A DNA stretch of 64,000 nt from positions 109,813 to 173,812 of the forward strand of contig NZ_JAODMK010000010.1 of the NCBI RefSeq assembly GCF_025465545.1, read 5' to 3'. This stretch comes from Naasia sp. GTDB lineage: Bacteria; Actinomycetota; Actinomycetes; Actinomycetales; Microbacteriaceae. The notes below the pieces were generated by a model. The model saw only the letters and a program-made list of their open reading frames with translations, was not told the DNA's origin and ran no database searches. The translations under genes were made by a program, and so were the position numbers. Below are positions 1 through 10,961 of this stretch, in pieces (position 1 is the first letter of the stretch; each line of letters starts with the position of its first letter).

Positions 1-767
1 TCGCCGTCCGCACCGGTGTCGGCCAGCGTCACCGAGGGGTTCACCCGCACGACGCTGCCGCCGAGAGACACCACGACGTGCTTGAAGGTCGCGTCCCGGC
101 CGACCTGGGCGAAGTGGCTCGCGACGTAGCGGGCGTCCTCCGCGAAGTCCTGAACCGTGACGAGGGTGAGACGGGCGCCGTCCCGGACGAGGATCTCGAG
201 GTTCTCGACGAGCGCGGCGGACCCGGTGTTGTCCAGCACCACGAGGGAGTCGCTGAACGGCTTCGCCTCGAGGAGAGTGTGCGCCGCGCGCGGCAAGGTG
301 CCGAATTCGGAGCGCCCCACGACGAGCTCGGTGTGCTCCTCACCGGAGAGGGTGATGGCGAGGGCTGTGCCGAACGACGACCAGGCGTTGGCGGAGGCCT
401 TGTCCTCGGGGATGCCCGCGAGCCCGATCCGCGGATCGGTCCGCGGCACCCAGCGGACGTCGACGCCGTCCGATGGCTGCGCCACCACCGAGTACGCGGA
501 CCCGTCGAGAGGACCGTCGAGGAGATCCCGGATCCGGTCGACCGGCGTGAGCTTCCAGTTCGCCTCGCGCCCGGTGACCTCCGGGAAGTCGGCCACATCG
601 GCCGAGGTGAACCGCGCGTTGCGGGTCTGCACCGGCACGGCGCCGTGCCGGTTGGTGGCGTCGGAGATGATCGACGGGCGGGTGCCGGTGCCCGTCACCT
701 CAACGGCAGTGTTCCCGTCCGGGGTGGCGAGTCCTCGCGCGGGGCTGGTCGCTGTGCTCTCGGTCAC
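1..767 (-). CDS. sufD: Fe-S cluster assembly protein SufD (3' part cut by the window edge)
   Basis: SufD partners SufB in the SufBCD scaffold that builds Fe-S clusters in the cytoplasm. About 255 codons are visible and the frame runs open off the window edge, so the C-terminal part is missing. The reading frame gives a SufD-like beta-helix sequence with segments such as GTLPRAAHTLLEA, LVVLDNTGSAALVENLEILV and the conserved HVVVSLGGSVVRVNPSV. The start is the GTG placed directly after the sufB TAG stop (TAG-GTG, same frame, no gap), with GGAAGG in the end of sufB as ribosome site. Tight spacing implies translational coupling with sufB. sufC/sufS/sufU would be expected beyond the window edge. 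The ORF track shows only shadow frames here because no stop codon lies inside the window. Confidence 0.93.
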   Translation of the reverse strand, partial: MTESTATSPARGLATPDGNTAVEVTGTGTRPSIISDATNRHGAVPVQTRNARFTSADVADFPEVTGREANWKLTPVDRIRDLLDGPLDGSAYSVVAQPSDGVDVRWVPRTDPRIGLAGIPEDKASANAWSSFGTALAITLSGEEHTELVVGRSEFGTLPRAAHTLLEAKPFSDSLVVLDNTGSAALVENLEILVRDGARLTLVTVQDFAEDARYVASHFAQVGRDATFKHVVVSLGGSVVRVNPSVTLADTGADG

Positions 768-2186
768 CTAGCCGACACTGCCTTCCATGCCCATCTCGAT
801 CAGTTTGTTGAGCTCCAGTGCGTACTCCATCGGCAGCTCCCGAGCGATCGGCTCGATGAAGCCGCGGACGATCATCGCCATCGCCTCGTCCTCGGGCATG
901 CCCCGGGACATCAGGTAGAAGAGCTGCTCCTCGCTCACCTTCGAGACGGTCGCCTCGTGGCCGAGCTGAACATCGTCGACGCGGATGTCGATGGACGGGT
1001 AGGTGTCCGAGCGGGAGATGGTGTCGACGAGCAGTGCGTCGCAGCGCACCGTGTTGGCCGAGTGGTGCGCGTTGGCGTCCACCCGGACCTCGCCGCGGTA
1101 GCCGGCCCGGCCGCCGCCGCGGGCGATGGACTTGGACACGATCGACGACTGCGTGTACGGCGCCATGTGCACCATCTTCGCGCCGGCGTCCTGGTGCTGA
1201 CCGGGGCCCGCGAAGGCCACCGACAGGGTCTCGCCCTTGGCATGCTCGCCGACCAGGTAGATGGACGGGTACTTCATCGTCACCTTGGAGCCGATGTTGC
1301 CGTCGATCCACTCCATCGTCGCGCCCTCGTGCGCGATCGCGCGCTTGGTGACGAGGTTGTAGACGTTGTTCGACCAGTTCTGGATGGTCGTGTAGCGCAC
1401 CCGCGCGTTCTTCTTGACGATGATCTCGACGACCGCGGAGTGCAGCGAGTCCGACTTGTAGATGGGCGCCGTGCAGCCCTCGATGTAGTGCACGTAGCTG
1501 CCCTCGTCGGCGATGATCAGCGTGCGCTCGAACTGGCCCATGTTCTCGGTGTTGATCCGGAAGTAGGCCTGCAGCGGGATGTCGACGTGCACGCCCTTCG
1601 GCACGTAGACGAACGAGCCGCCCGACCAGACCGACGTGTTCAGCGCGGCGAACTTGTTGTCGCCGGCCGGGATGACCGTGCCGAAGTACTCCCGGAACAT
1701 CTCGGGGTGCTCGCGGAGCGCCGTGTCCGTGTCGAGGAACAGGACGCCCTGGGCTTCGAGGTCCTCGCGGATCTGGTGGTAGACGACCTCGGACTCGTAC
1801 TGGGCAGCGACGCCGCCGACGAGGCGCTGACGCTCCGCCTCGGGAATGCCGAGCCGCTCGTAGGTCTCCCGGATGTCCGCGGGGAGGTCCTCCCAGGTCT
1901 GCGCCTGCTTCTCCGTGGACCGCACGAAGTACTTGATGTTGTCGAAGTCGATCTCGGAGAGATCGGCGCCCCAGGTGGGCATCGGCTTGCGCTCGAAGAT
2001 GCTCAGCGCCTTGAGGCGGTTCTTCAGCATCCACGCCGGCTCGCTCTTCAGCCCGGAGATGTTCTCCACGACCTGCGGCGAGAGCCCGCGCTGTGCCGTG
2101 GCACCCGCGGCGTCCGTGTCGGACCAGCCGAATTCGTACTGGCCGAGGCTCGCGAGTTCTGGACGATCAATCAGGACGTCTGACAT
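768..2186 (-). CDS. sufB: Fe-S cluster assembly scaffold protein SufB
   Basis: SufB is the scaffold subunit of the SufBC2D complex, receiving persulfide sulfur and assembling nascent Fe-S clusters. The 472-residue protein has the family hallmarks: [12 protein letters not shown] near the N terminus, [40 protein letters not shown], and the C-terminal [20 protein letters not shown]. Length matches the family (about 470). The ORF track starts at a GTG (2192), but the ATG two codons later ([11 protein letters not shown]) has GAGAGG five bases upstream, so ATG at 2186 is preferred. It is first gene of the visible suf operon. No SufR repressor gene lies directly upstream here, unlike many actinobacterial suf operons; the upstream neighbour is ctaA in the same orientation. 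Confidence 0.96.
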   Translation of the reverse strand: MSDVLIDRPELASLGQYEFGWSDTDAAGATAQRGLSPQVVENISGLKSEPAWMLKNRLKALSIFERKPMPTWGADLSEIDFDNIKYFVRSTEKQAQTWEDLPADIRETYERLGIPEAERQRLVGGVAAQYESEVVYHQIREDLEAQGVLFLDTDTALREHPEMFREYFGTVIPAGDNKFAALNTSVWSGGSFVYVPKGVHVDIPLQAYFRINTENMGQFERTLIIADEGSYVHYIEGCTAPIYKSDSLHSAVVEIIVKKNARVRYTTIQNWSNNVYNLVTKRAIAHEGATMEWIDGNIGSKVTMKYPSIYLVGEHAKGETLSVAFAGPGQHQDAGAKMVHMAPYTQSSIVSKSIARGGGRAGYRGEVRVDANAHHSANTVRCDALLVDTISRSDTYPSIDIRVDDVQLGHEATVSKVSEEQLFYLMSRGMPEDEAMAMIVRGFIEPIARELPMEYALELNKLIEMGMEGSVG

Positions 2187-2231
2187 GAGCACCTCTCTTC
2201 CCTGTGATCAACCGGCGCACGGGCATGCGAA

Positions 2232-2248
2232 TTCCGCCCGTTGCGGAA
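2232..2248. promoter_or_regulatory. inverted repeat upstream of sufB, possible operator
   Basis: TTCCGC-N5-GCGGAA, a perfect 6-base dyad about 50 bases before the sufB start in the 203-base sufB/ctaA spacer. Its position would suit an operator of the suf operon. No regulator is assigned and the motif does not match a binding site I know. The rest of the spacer shows no obvious gene or terminator. Confidence 0.25.
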
Positions 2249-2389
2249 CCGAAGCGCTCCCCACCATCGCCGAAGCACCTGCACGTCACCCGGATGCCGT
2301 GGGACCGCCGTCGGGCCCGATCCGGATCGCGAACGAGGATGAGCGCGCCGACCAGCCAGTCTACGCGGGGAACCTCCGCGCGTCACGCG

Positions 2390-3376
2390 TCAGGGGCGGA
2401 GGAACCGCTCGCCGGGGGCGGCGGACACCAGCGGGCCGTCCGCCGCGTCGCCGCCGGAGGCCCGGACGGTGCCGAAGAGCCGCGGACTCACGTCGAGGAG
2501 CACACGGAGGACGCCCACCCAGACCAGCGCTGCGCCGAGCAGGTGCAGCACGACCAGCACGGCGGGAAGCGCCGAGAGCGCCTGCGCGATGCCGACGAGT
2601 CCCTGGGCGAGCAGCACGATCACCAGGGTTCGCACCCGCGCTCGGGCCACGCCCGCTCCGGGATTGCGGGACAGGCGAGCGGAGAGCGCGATCGCGAGCA
2701 GCAGGACGGCGACGGCGAGCGTCCCGTGCACCATGCTGACCCACACCCAGTCGAACGGCATGCGCGGCACCTCGGCGGAGTCCCCCGAGTGCGGACCGGA
2801 GCCGGTGACGGCGGTGCCTGCTGCGATCAGGGCGAGCGTGACGACGGTGAGCACCTCCGCGAGGCGCCGATCAGCCGAGCCGAGGTCGACGACCTCCGTG
2901 GACTGACGTGCCCGGTGCCAGGTGAGCGTCGTGGTGGCGAGGAGCGCCATGGCGAGCACGAAGTGCAGTGCAACGACCCAGGGATTGAGCCCCGTCTGCA
3001 CGGTGATGCCGCCGGCCACCGCGTTGACCACGACCAGCCAGAACTGTGACCAGGCGAGTCGGGTGAGCGCCCGCCGGCGGGGGCGCTGCAGGCGGGCGGC
3101 CAGGATCGCCCAGCCGACCGCAAGGATCAGCACGCCGGTGAGAGCGCGGTTCGTGAACTCGATGAGGCCGTGGATCCCCAGCTCGGGCGTGGTGGTGAGC
3201 GAGCCGGAATCGCACGCGGGCCAGGTGGGACAGCCGAGCCCCGAACCGGTGACCCGCACCACTCCCCCGGTGACGACGATCAGCACGCTGACGAGGAGCG
3301 CCGCGGTGGTCCCCCAGCGCAGCGCGCGGGGACCGAGGGCGACGCGATCGGCGAGGACCGCGAACGGGGTGCGCAT
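2390..3376 (-). CDS. ctaA: heme A synthase (COX15/CtaA family)
   Basis: CtaA oxidises the C8 methyl of heme O to formyl, giving heme A for aa3-type cytochrome oxidase, in the membrane. The 328-residue protein has about eight hydrophobic segments and typical motifs: GGVVRVTGSGLGCPTWPACD at the N terminus, HGLIEFTNRALTG (heme-ligand His region), NAVAGGITVQTGLNPWVVALHF and TAVTGSGPHSGD. The ORF track joins it to an upstream frame (679 aa). The real start is the ATG at 3376 ([15 protein letters not shown]), whose first base overlaps the ctaB stop (TGATG), so the two are translationally coupled. Confidence 0.95.
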   Translation of the reverse strand: MRTPFAVLADRVALGPRALRWGTTAALLVSVLIVVTGGVVRVTGSGLGCPTWPACDSGSLTTTPELGIHGLIEFTNRALTGVLILAVGWAILAARLQRPRRRALTRLAWSQFWLVVVNAVAGGITVQTGLNPWVVALHFVLAMALLATTTLTWHRARQSTEVVDLGSADRRLAEVLTVVTLALIAAGTAVTGSGPHSGDSAEVPRMPFDWVWVSMVHGTLAVAVLLLAIALSARLSRNPGAGVARARVRTLVIVLLAQGLVGIAQALSALPAVLVVLHLLGAALVWVGVLRVLLDVSPRLFGTVRASGGDAADGPLVSAAPGERFLRP

Positions 3377-4308
3377 CAGAACGGCAGCAGCGGGTCGATC
3401 GCGACCGCCAGGAAGAGCAGCGTGAGGTAGCTGATCGATGCGTGGAACACGCGCATCGGCGCGGGCTCGGCGCCGCGGATGGCGAGCCCGTAGAGGCGGT
3501 GCGTCTCGTAGATGAACCAGCCGCCGGACACCGCCGCGATGCCGGTGTAGACGAGTCCCATCGCGGCGACCGGCACGAGCAGCAGCGAGCAGGCCACCGT
3601 CGCCCAGGCGTACAGGATCGTCTGCAGGCCCACCGCCTGGCGCGATCGGACCACGGCGAGCATCGGCACGCCGACCGCGGCGTAGTCGTCGCGGTACTTC
3701 ATGGAGAGTGGCCAGTAGTGCGGCGGCGTCCAGAGGAACACCACCATGAAGAGGATGAAGGGCGCCCACGCCAGCTCGCCGGTGACGGCCGCCCAGCCGA
3801 TGAGCACCGGGAAGCAGCCCGCGATGCCGCCCCAGATGATGTTCTGCTCGGTGCGGCGCTTGAGCCACAGCGTGTAGACGAAGACGTAGAACAGGATCGC
3901 GGCGACCGACAGCATCGCGGCCACCCACGTGGTGAACACCGCGAGCCACACCGTGGACACGACCCCGAGGATCCAGGCGAAGACGAGCGCCTCGCGCGGC
4001 GTGACGTCTCCGGTCACCAGCGGACGCCGCCGGGTGCGGTGCATGACGGCATCGATGTCGCGGTCGATGTAGCAGTTGAACGCGTTGGCCGACCCGGCGC
4101 TCAGGGCGCCGCCGAGGAGGGTGCCGAGGATCAGCCAGGGATTCGGGATGCCGTTCGCCGCGAGGATCATCACCGGCGCGGTGGTCACGAGCAGCAGCTC
4201 GATCACCCTCGGCTTCGTGAGGGCGAGATAGGCCCGCGCCTTGGTCCGGAAACCGACGGGCGGGCGCTTCGCGCCGACCCGGGCCTGACTCTCCACCGCT
4301 GTGCTCAC
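3376..4308 (-). CDS. ctaB: protoheme IX farnesyltransferase (heme O synthase)
   Basis: CtaB (COX10, UbiA prenyltransferase superfamily) adds a farnesyl group to heme B, giving heme O, the substrate of CtaA next door. The 310-residue membrane protein shows [18 protein letters not shown], the prenyl-diphosphate/Mg motif [15 protein letters not shown], and the second Asp-rich loop region [13 protein letters not shown], with about nine membrane segments. The start is GTG. A TAGAAT box lies eight bases before it and no good ribosome site is visible, so the mRNA may have a very short leader. It is divergent from tkt, an arrangement widely shared by actinobacteria. Confidence 0.97.
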   Translation of the reverse strand: MSTAVESQARVGAKRPPVGFRTKARAYLALTKPRVIELLLVTTAPVMILAANGIPNPWLILGTLLGGALSAGSANAFNCYIDRDIDAVMHRTRRRPLVTGDVTPREALVFAWILGVVSTVWLAVFTTWVAAMLSVAAILFYVFVYTLWLKRRTEQNIIWGGIAGCFPVLIGWAAVTGELAWAPFILFMVVFLWTPPHYWPLSMKYRDDYAAVGVPMLAVVRSRQAVGLQTILYAWATVACSLLLVPVAAMGLVYTGIAAVSGGWFIYETHRLYGLAIRGAEPAPMRVFHASISYLTLLFLAVAIDPLLPF

Positions 4309-4316
4309 CGTTCTCG

Positions 4317-4322
4317 ATTCTA
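4317..4322 (-). promoter_or_regulatory. candidate -10 box of ctaB
   Basis: TAGAAT reading on the minus strand, eight bases before the ctaB GTG start. It fits the actinobacterial -10 consensus TANNNT. A transcript starting about seven bases downstream would be leaderless or carry a one-base leader. No convincing -35 element was seen. Confidence 0.4.
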
Positions 4323-4457
4323 CCCGAGGGGCGGACCCCGCCCGGTGCCCCGGCGTCGGCCTCCGCCGGAGAGACCCGCTCCGTCACGGCCGCTGTGGCC
4401 GCAGTCGTCACCCGCGGCGGCGGTGTCAAGGCCGGACGCCCCCGGCGGGGGCAACCA

Positions 4458-4463
4458 TATACT
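4458..4463 (+). promoter_or_regulatory. candidate -10 box of the tkt operon
   Basis: TATACT about 52 bases before the tkt start, in the divergent ctaB/tkt spacer. It is the best -10 match in front of the pentose-phosphate operon, giving a leader of roughly 45 bases that includes AAGAAGGG as ribosome site. No good -35 hexamer is present at 17 bases. Confidence 0.45.
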
Positions 4464-4515
4464 TGGACAGGCCGAGAACTGGCCGTACAACTTCATGAAG
4501 AAGGGTCTTCCCCTC

Positions 4516-6609
4516 GTGGCAGATTTTCAATGGGACCCCATTGACGACAAGGCAGTAACGACCGCCCGCATCCTCGCCGCCGACGCGGTGGAGAAGGCCG
4601 GCAACGGGCACCCGGGAACGGCCATGAGCCTCGCGCCCGCCGCGTACCTCCTCTTCCAGAAGGTCATGCGCCGCGACCCGAGCGACAACGAGTGGGTGGG
4701 CCGGGACCGGTTCGTCCTCTCGGCAGGTCACGCCTCGCTGCTCCAGTACGTTCAGTTCTACCTCGGCGGCTACGGACTAGAGCTCGACGATCTGAAGCAG
4801 CTGCGCAAGTGGGGCTCCAAGACTCCGGGCCACCCCGAGTACGGCCACACCGACGGCATCGAGATCACCACCGGCCCGCTGGGCCAGGGCCTCGCCTCGG
4901 CCGTCGGCTTCGCCTACGCCGCCCGCTACGAGCGCGGCCTCTTCGACCCTGACACTGCCCCCGGCCAGAGCCCGTTCGACCACTTCATCTACGCGATCGC
5001 GGGTGATGGCGACCTCCAGGAGGGCATCACGAGCGAGGCGTCCTCGCTCGCCGGCCATCAGAAGCTCGGCAACCTCATCGCCATCTACGACAGCAACCAG
5101 ATCTCCATCGAGGACGACACCAACATCGCCTTCACGGAGGATGTCGCGAAGCGCTACGCGGCCTACGACTGGCACGTGCAGACCGTCGACTGGAAGAAGA
5201 CCGGCGACTACGTCGAGGACGTCCAGGCGCTCTTCGAGGCGATCGAGGCGGCCAAGGCCGCGACGGACAAGCCGTCCCTGATCATCCTGCGGACGATCAT
5301 CGGCTGGCCGAGCCCGAAGAAGCAGAACACCGGCAAGATCCACGGGTCCGCCCTGGGCGGCGACGAGCTGCGCGCTCTCAAGGAGGTCGTCGGCTTCGAC
5401 CCCGACGAGACCTTCGTGGTGGCGGACGAGGTGCTCGCCCGCACCCGGGGCGCCGTCGAGCGCGGCCAGGCGCAGCACGCCGAGTGGACAGAGCAGTTCG
5501 ACGCGTGGGCCTCGGCGAACCCGGAGCGCAAGGCGCTGTTCGATCGCCTGCTCGCGCAGCAGCTCCCCGACGGACTCGAGGACGCCCTGCCCGTCTTCGA
5601 GCCGGGCAAGGACGTCTCCACCCGGGCCGCTTCAGGCAAGGTGATCAACGCGATCGCGCCGATCATGCCCGAGTTCTGGGGCGGTTCGGCCGACCTCGCC
5701 GAGAGCAACCTGACCACCATCACCTCGGGCAGCTCGTTCGTGCCGAGCGAGTGGTCGACGCATGAGTGGACCGGCGACCCCTACGGTCGCGTGCTGCACT
5801 TCGGCATCCGCGAGCACGCCATGGGGGCGATCCTCAACGGCATCGTCCTGCACGGCAACACCCGCCCCTTCGGCGGCACGTTCCTCATCTTCAGCGACTA
5901 CATGCGCCCCGCGGTGCGCCTCGCCGCCCTGATGAAGGCGCCCACCATCTACGTCTGGACGCACGACTCGGTCGCGCTGGGCGAGGACGGCCCCACCCAC
6001 CAGCCGATCGAGCAGCTCACCGCGCTCCGCGCCATCCCCGGCCTCGACGTGGTGCGGCCCGCCGACGCCAATGAGACCGCCTGGGCGTGGAAGACGATCC
6101 TCGAACGCCGCAACGGTCCCGCCGGCATCGCGCTGAGCCGGCAGAACCTGCCGGTCTTCGCGCGCGGCGAGGGCGAGGCGCAGGGCGACACGTTCGCCCA
6201 CGCGCGCGGCGTGGCGAAGGGTGCCTACATCCTCGCCGAGGCGCCGGGCGGAGCTCCCGACGTGATCTTCCTGGCGACCGGCTCGGAGGTGCAGATCGCG
6301 GTGGCCGCTCGGGAGCAGCTCGCCGGCGACGGCGTCTCGGCCCGGGTGGTGTCCGTCCCGTCCCTGGAGTGGTTCGCCGAGCAGAGCGCCGAGTACCGCG
6401 AGCAGGTCCTGCCGGCCGCGGTCAAGGCGCGTGTGTCCATCGAGGCGGGCATCGCGCTCAGCTGGCGCCCGTGGATCGGCGACGCCGGCCGCAGCGTGTC
6501 GATCGAGCACTTCGGCGCCTCCGCCGACTATCAGGTCCTGTACGAGAAGTTCGGGCTCACCCGGGAGGCCGCTGTCGCGGCCGCGAAGGAATCGCTGGCC
6601 TCGCTCTGA
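4516..6609 (+). CDS. tkt: transketolase
   Basis: Transketolase transfers two-carbon ketol units between sugar phosphates in the non-oxidative pentose-phosphate pathway, using thiamine diphosphate and Mg. Family motifs are all present: [33 protein letters not shown], the ThDP motif [19 protein letters not shown] through [20 protein letters not shown], and [14 protein letters not shown] with the catalytic Glu. The track ORF begins over 1 kb upstream in non-coding sequence opposite ctaB. The GTG at 4516 ([14 protein letters not shown]) is chosen because AAGAAGGG precedes it by about ten bases and the 697-residue product has normal length; an ATG at 4495 lacks a ribosome site. First gene of tkt-tal-pgi-zwf-opcA-pgl. 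Confidence 0.97.
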   Translation: MADFQWDPIDDKAVTTARILAADAVEKAGNGHPGTAMSLAPAAYLLFQKVMRRDPSDNEWVGRDRFVLSAGHASLLQYVQFYLGGYGLELDDLKQLRKWGSKTPGHPEYGHTDGIEITTGPLGQGLASAVGFAYAARYERGLFDPDTAPGQSPFDHFIYAIAGDGDLQEGITSEASSLAGHQKLGNLIAIYDSNQISIEDDTNIAFTEDVAKRYAAYDWHVQTVDWKKTGDYVEDVQALFEAIEAAKAATDKPSLIILRTIIGWPSPKKQNTGKIHGSALGGDELRALKEVVGFDPDETFVVADEVLARTRGAVERGQAQHAEWTEQFDAWASANPERKALFDRLLAQQLPDGLEDALPVFEPGKDVSTRAASGKVINAIAPIMPEFWGGSADLAESNLTTITSGSSFVPSEWSTHEWTGDPYGRVLHFGIREHAMGAILNGIVLHGNTRPFGGTFLIFSDYMRPAVRLAALMKAPTIYVWTHDSVALGEDGPTHQPIEQLTALRAIPGLDVVRPADANETAWAWKTILERRNGPAGIALSRQNLPVFARGEGEAQGDTFAHARGVAKGAYILAEAPGGAPDVIFLATGSEVQIAVAAREQLAGDGVSARVVSVPSLEWFAEQSAEYREQVLPAAVKARVSIEAGIALSWRPWIGDAGRSVSIEHFGASADYQVLYEKFGLTREAAVAAAKESLASL

Positions 6610-6650
6610 GCGACCGGCGGCACGACGACCATACGAATGAGGGAAGAACG

Positions 6651-7778
6651 ATGACCGACACGGCCCCCAGCACTCCCACCCCCACCGCGGCCCTGTCCGA
6701 GGCCGGCGTGAGCATCTGGCTCGACGACCTGTCCCGCGAGCTGCTCGACTCCGGTCGGCTCCAGGAGCTGATCGACACCCGGAACGTGGTGGGCGTCACC
6801 ACGAACCCGACGATCTTCGCCTCGGCGCTCGCCAAGGGCGAGGCCTACGACGAGCAGGTCCGGGAGCTCGCCGCGGGGGGCGCCGACGTGACCAGCGCGA
6901 TCTTCGAGATCACGACCGCCGACGTGACCCGCGCCTGCGACGTGTTCCGCCCGATCTACGACACCACCGAGGGCTACGACGGCCGGGTGTCGATCGAGGT
7001 CACCCCGGGTGCCGCCCGGGACACCGCGACGACCATCACCGAGGCGAAGGCGCTCTGGGCGAAGGTCGACCGCCCGAACGTGATGATCAAGATCCCCGCC
7101 ACCAAGGAGGGCCTGCCCGCGATCACGGAGGCGATCGCCAACGGGATCAGCGTCAACGTCACGCTCATCTTCAGCCTGCAGCGCTACGCGGAGGTCATCG
7201 CCGCCTACCTCACGGGCCTTGAGCGGGCGTCCGCCGCGGGGATCGACCTCTCCACGATCCACTCGGTCGCGTCCTTCTTCGTGTCCCGGGTGGACGCAGA
7301 GATCGACAAGCGGCTCGACGCGATCGGCACGGATGAGGCGAAGGCCCTGAAGAGCAAGGCCGGCATCGCGAACGCGCGGCTCGCCTTCCAGCTCTTCGTC
7401 GAGGAGTTCGCCATGGAGCGCGCCCTCGCGCTGCAGGAGAAGGGCGCCAACCGCCAGCGCCCGCTGTGGGCGTCGACGGGCGTGAAGTCGCCCGACCTGC
7501 CCGACACCCTCTACGTCGTCGAGCTGACCACCCACGGCGTGGTCAACACGATGCCCGGCAAGACCCTCGAGGCGACCTTCGACCACGCCGAGATCAAGGG
7601 CGACACCGTGACCGGCGCCTACGCCGAGTCGAAGCAGACGATCGACGCGGTCGGCGCCCTCGGCATCTCGATCGATGAGGTCACCGAGCAGCTCGAGAAC
7701 GAGGGCGTCGACAAGTTCGTCGTCTCGTGGACGGAGCTGACCGAGACGGTCACGAGCGCCCTCAAGGGAGCCAAGTGA
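6651..7778 (+). CDS. tal: transaldolase
   Basis: Transaldolase moves a dihydroxyacetone unit from sedoheptulose 7-phosphate to glyceraldehyde 3-phosphate. The 375-residue protein belongs to the long actinobacterial class. Visible signatures: [13 protein letters not shown] near residue 40, the Schiff-base lysine region [32 protein letters not shown] and [14 protein letters not shown]. The ATG at 6651 has GAGGGAAG upstream; the 563-aa track ORF is an extension into the tkt shadow frame. It follows tkt by 41 bases and overlaps pgi by four bases (GTGA). Confidence 0.97.
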   Translation: MTDTAPSTPTPTAALSEAGVSIWLDDLSRELLDSGRLQELIDTRNVVGVTTNPTIFASALAKGEAYDEQVRELAAGGADVTSAIFEITTADVTRACDVFRPIYDTTEGYDGRVSIEVTPGAARDTATTITEAKALWAKVDRPNVMIKIPATKEGLPAITEAIANGISVNVTLIFSLQRYAEVIAAYLTGLERASAAGIDLSTIHSVASFFVSRVDAEIDKRLDAIGTDEAKALKSKAGIANARLAFQLFVEEFAMERALALQEKGANRQRPLWASTGVKSPDLPDTLYVVELTTHGVVNTMPGKTLEATFDHAEIKGDTVTGAYAESKQTIDAVGALGISIDEVTEQLENEGVDKFVVSWTELTETVTSALKGAK

Positions 7779-9388
7779 GCGTCCGGATCCTGGCCGGCGG
7801 TGCCGCCCGCGAGGCGATCGACCGCGTGGTCCCCCAGCTCGTCGCGGACAGGGTCGCCTCCGGCATCACCGGTCTCGACCCCGACCTCTGGGGCGAGGCC
7901 GCGATCGAGGAGGCGAGCAAGCGGCTCGGCTGGACCGAGGCCGTCGCCGTCTCCCGGCCGCTCGTCGCCGAGATCGTCGCCCTCCGCGAGGAGCTGCGGG
8001 CCAAGGGCGTCGAGCACATCGTGCTCGGCGGCATGGGCGGCTCGTCGCTCGCCCCCGAGGTGATCACCCGCACCGGGGGCGTCCCGCTCACCGTGCTGGA
8101 CTCCACCGACCCGGGCCAGGTGCTCTCCGCTCTGCACGACCGGCTCGAGCAGAGCGCGGTCGTCATCTCGTCGAAGTCGGGCGGCACGGTCGAGACCGAC
8201 AGCCAGCGCCGCGTCTACGAGAAGGCCTTCCGGGATGCCGGCATCGACCCCCGCGATCGGATCGTCGTCGTGACCGACCCCGGCTCGCCGCTCGACGCCT
8301 CGGCGCGCGAGGCGGGCTACCGCGTCTTCAACGCGGACCCGGACGTGGGCGGCCGCTTCTCGGCGCTCACCGCCTTCGGGCTCGTCCCGTCCGGCCTCGC
8401 CGGTGCCGACATCGGGCAGCTCCTCGACGAGGCGGAGTCCGAGCTCGTGTACCTCGCGGTGGACCAGGCGGACAACCCGGGACTCGTGCTCGGCGCCGCC
8501 TTGGCCGGGACCTCGCCCCTCAAGGACAAGACCGGCATCGTCGCAGACGGCACGCACATCGTCGGCTTCGCGGACTGGGCGGAGCAGCTCATCGCCGAGT
8601 CCACCGGCAAGGACGGCAAGGGCCTGCTGCCGGTCGTCCTCGAGACCGGGTCGCCGGAGCTCTCCGAGAACCTGCCCGACCTGCAGATCGTCCGCCTGGT
8701 CGGCGAGGCGACCGTCAGCAGGCACACCGAGCACCTCGCGGCCGGCGAGATCGTGATCAGCGGCAGCCTCGGTGAGCTGCTCCTCGTCTGGGAGTACGCG
8801 ATCGCCGTCGCCGGACGCCTCCTCGGCATCAACCCGTTCGACCAGCCCGACGTGGAGTCCGCGAAGATCGCCGCCCGCGGGCTTCTCGATGCTCGCCCGG
8901 AGCCCACTCCCCCGGTGTTCACCGAGGGCGGGGTCGAGGTGCGGGGCACGGACGACGTGCTCGGCGGAGTCACCGACCTCCGCGGCGCCGTCGAGGCGCT
9001 CCTGTCGAAGCTCGGACCGGACGGGTACGTGTCCATCCAGGCCTACGTGAACCGTCTGGCGCTCCCGCGCCTGGTCGAGACGCGAGACTTCGTCGCCACC
9101 GCCTCCCGGCGCCCGGTGACCTTCGGCTGGGGACCCCGGTTCCTGCACTCCACCGGCCAGTACCACAAGGGCGGACCCGCGACCGGGGTGTTCCTGCAGA
9201 TCACCGCGGACGCACCCACCGACCTGGCGATCCCCGATCGGCCGTTCACCTTCGGCCAGCTGATCCAGGCCCAGGCCACCGGGGACGCCACCGTGCTCGC
9301 CGAGCACGGCCGGCCTGTCCTCCGCCTCAACCTGACGTCCGACGCGGCAACGACGGCGCTGTTCGACGCACTCCGCCCTCGAGCCTGA
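7775..9388 (+). CDS. pgi: glucose-6-phosphate isomerase
   Basis: Pgi interconverts glucose 6-phosphate and fructose 6-phosphate, linking glycolysis to the pentose-phosphate genes around it. The 537-residue protein has SIS sugar-isomerase domains: [29 protein letters not shown] (phosphosugar-binding loop), [28 protein letters not shown] and a C-terminal [18 protein letters not shown]. This is the form found between tal and zwf in Microbacteriaceae, similar to the isomerase half of fused Tal-Pgi proteins. The start GTG (VSVRILAGG) overlaps the tal stop as GTGA, with AAGGGAG upstream; the track start at 7727 would read through the end of tal. Confidence 0.94.
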   Translation: MSVRILAGGAAREAIDRVVPQLVADRVASGITGLDPDLWGEAAIEEASKRLGWTEAVAVSRPLVAEIVALREELRAKGVEHIVLGGMGGSSLAPEVITRTGGVPLTVLDSTDPGQVLSALHDRLEQSAVVISSKSGGTVETDSQRRVYEKAFRDAGIDPRDRIVVVTDPGSPLDASAREAGYRVFNADPDVGGRFSALTAFGLVPSGLAGADIGQLLDEAESELVYLAVDQADNPGLVLGAALAGTSPLKDKTGIVADGTHIVGFADWAEQLIAESTGKDGKGLLPVVLETGSPELSENLPDLQIVRLVGEATVSRHTEHLAAGEIVISGSLGELLLVWEYAIAVAGRLLGINPFDQPDVESAKIAARGLLDARPEPTPPVFTEGGVEVRGTDDVLGGVTDLRGAVEALLSKLGPDGYVSIQAYVNRLALPRLVETRDFVATASRRPVTFGWGPRFLHSTGQYHKGGPATGVFLQITADAPTDLAIPDRPFTFGQLIQAQATGDATVLAEHGRPVLRLNLTSDAATTALFDALRPRA

Positions 9389-9422
9389 CGGGCTCTGCCC
9401 GTCCACCGTCAAGGAGTCGTTA

Positions 9423-10961
9423 ATGCCGGTAGCCATCACACCGGACTACAACCCGCTGCGCCTGCCCACCGATCGCCGACTGAACCGCATCGCCGGTCCG
9501 AGCGGCCTGATCATCTTCGGCGTCACTGGGGACCTGTCCCGCAAGAAGCTCATGCCCGCGGTCTACGACCTCGCGAACCGGGGGCTGCTGCCTCCGGGGT
9601 TCGCTCTCGTCGGCTTCGCCCGCCGGGACTGGGAGGACCAGGACTTCGAGAAGATCGTCTACGACGCCGTCCGGCAGTACTCCCGCACGCCCTTCGATGA
9701 GGACGTCTGGCGGCAGCTCGCGCAGGGCATCCGGTTCGTCTCGGGGACCTTCGACGACGACGCCGCATTCGACGAGCTGAAGCGGACGATCACGGCCCTC
9801 GATCGGGAACGCGGCACCAAGGGCAACCACGCGTTCTATCTGTCGATCCCGCCCAAGTCGTTCCCGGTGGTCACCGAGCAGCTCCGGCGGTCCGGACTCG
9901 CGGAGCCCACCGAGGGATCGTGGCGCCGGGTGGTCATCGAGAAGCCCTTCGGCAGCGACCTGAAGACGGCCCGCGAGCTGAACGCAGTCGTGGAGAGCGT
10001 GTTCCCCGCCGACTCGGTGTTCCGCATCGACCACTACCTCGGCAAGGAGACGGTCCAGAACATCCTGGCCCTGCGCTTCGCCAACCAGCTCTACGAGCCG
10101 ATCTGGAACGCCAACTACGTCGACCACGTGCAGATCACGATGGCCGAGGACATCGGGGTGGGCGGCCGCGCCGGGTACTACGACGGCATCGGCGCCGCGC
10201 GCGACGTGATCCAGAACCACCTGCTGCAGCTCCTGGCCCTCACCGCGATGGAGGAGCCGGTGTCCTTCGACGCGAGGGACCTGCGCGCCGAGAAGGAGAA
10301 GGTGCTCTCCGCGATCCGGCTGCCCGAGGACCTCGCGCACTCCACCGCTCGCGGGCAGTACTCCGGCGGGTGGCAGGGCGGCGAGAAGGTCGTCGGCTTC
10401 CTCGAGGAGGAGGGCATGAACCCCGAGTCCGTCACCGAGACCTATGCGGCGATGCGGCTCGACATCAACACCCGACGCTGGTCCGGGGTGCCTTTCTACC
10501 TCCGTGCCGGCAAGCGACTGGGCCGCCGGGTGACCGAGATCGCCGTGGTGTTCAAGCGGGCGCCGCAGTACCTGTTCGAGGCCAGCCAGACCTCGGCACT
10601 GGGCCAGAACGCGATCGTCATCCGCGTGCAGCCCGACGAGGGCGTCACCATCCGCTCCGGCTCCAAGGTGCCGGGCGCCGGGATGCAGGTGCGCGACGTG
10701 ACGATGGACTTCGGCTACGGGCACGCCTTCACCGAGGCGAGCCCCGAGGCGTACGAGCGACTCATCCTCGACGTGCTTCTCGGCGAACCGCCGCTCTTCC
10801 CCCGGCACCAGGAGGTCGAGCTCTCCTGGAAGATCCTCGACCCGGTCGAGGAGTTCTGGTCCACGCAGGGCCAGCCCGAGCAGTACCGTCCCGGCACCTG
10901 GGGTCCGGCCTCCGCCGACGCCCTGATGGAGCGCGACGGCCGGACCTGGAGACGCCCGTGA
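9423..10961 (+). CDS. zwf: glucose-6-phosphate dehydrogenase
   Basis: Zwf oxidises glucose 6-phosphate to 6-phosphogluconolactone with NADP, the entry step of the oxidative pentose-phosphate branch. The 512-residue sequence carries the dinucleotide-binding IIFGVTGDLSRKKLMPA, the active-site signature RIDHYLGKETVQNILALRFAN, and a typical C-terminal domain (VPFYLRAGKRL). The ATG is preceded by AAGGAG at good spacing. It lies 34 bases after pgi and overlaps opcA by GTGA, consistent with co-production with its assembly factor. Confidence 0.98.
   Translation: MPVAITPDYNPLRLPTDRRLNRIAGPSGLIIFGVTGDLSRKKLMPAVYDLANRGLLPPGFALVGFARRDWEDQDFEKIVYDAVRQYSRTPFDEDVWRQLAQGIRFVSGTFDDDAAFDELKRTITALDRERGTKGNHAFYLSIPPKSFPVVTEQLRRSGLAEPTEGSWRRVVIEKPFGSDLKTARELNAVVESVFPADSVFRIDHYLGKETVQNILALRFANQLYEPIWNANYVDHVQITMAEDIGVGGRAGYYDGIGAARDVIQNHLLQLLALTAMEEPVSFDARDLRAEKEKVLSAIRLPEDLAHSTARGQYSGGWQGGEKVVGFLEEEGMNPESVTETYAAMRLDINTRRWSGVPFYLRAGKRLGRRVTEIAVVFKRAPQYLFEASQTSALGQNAIVIRVQPDEGVTIRSGSKVPGAGMQVRDVTMDFGYGHAFTEASPEAYERLILDVLLGEPPLFPRHQEVELSWKILDPVEEFWSTQGQPEQYRPGTWGPASADALMERDGRTWRRP

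Noticed and set aside
3442-4515. upstream extension of the transketolase ORF
   Set aside because: It lies opposite ctaB and reads as low-complexity shadow sequence; the GTG at 4516 has a ribosome site and gives normal length.
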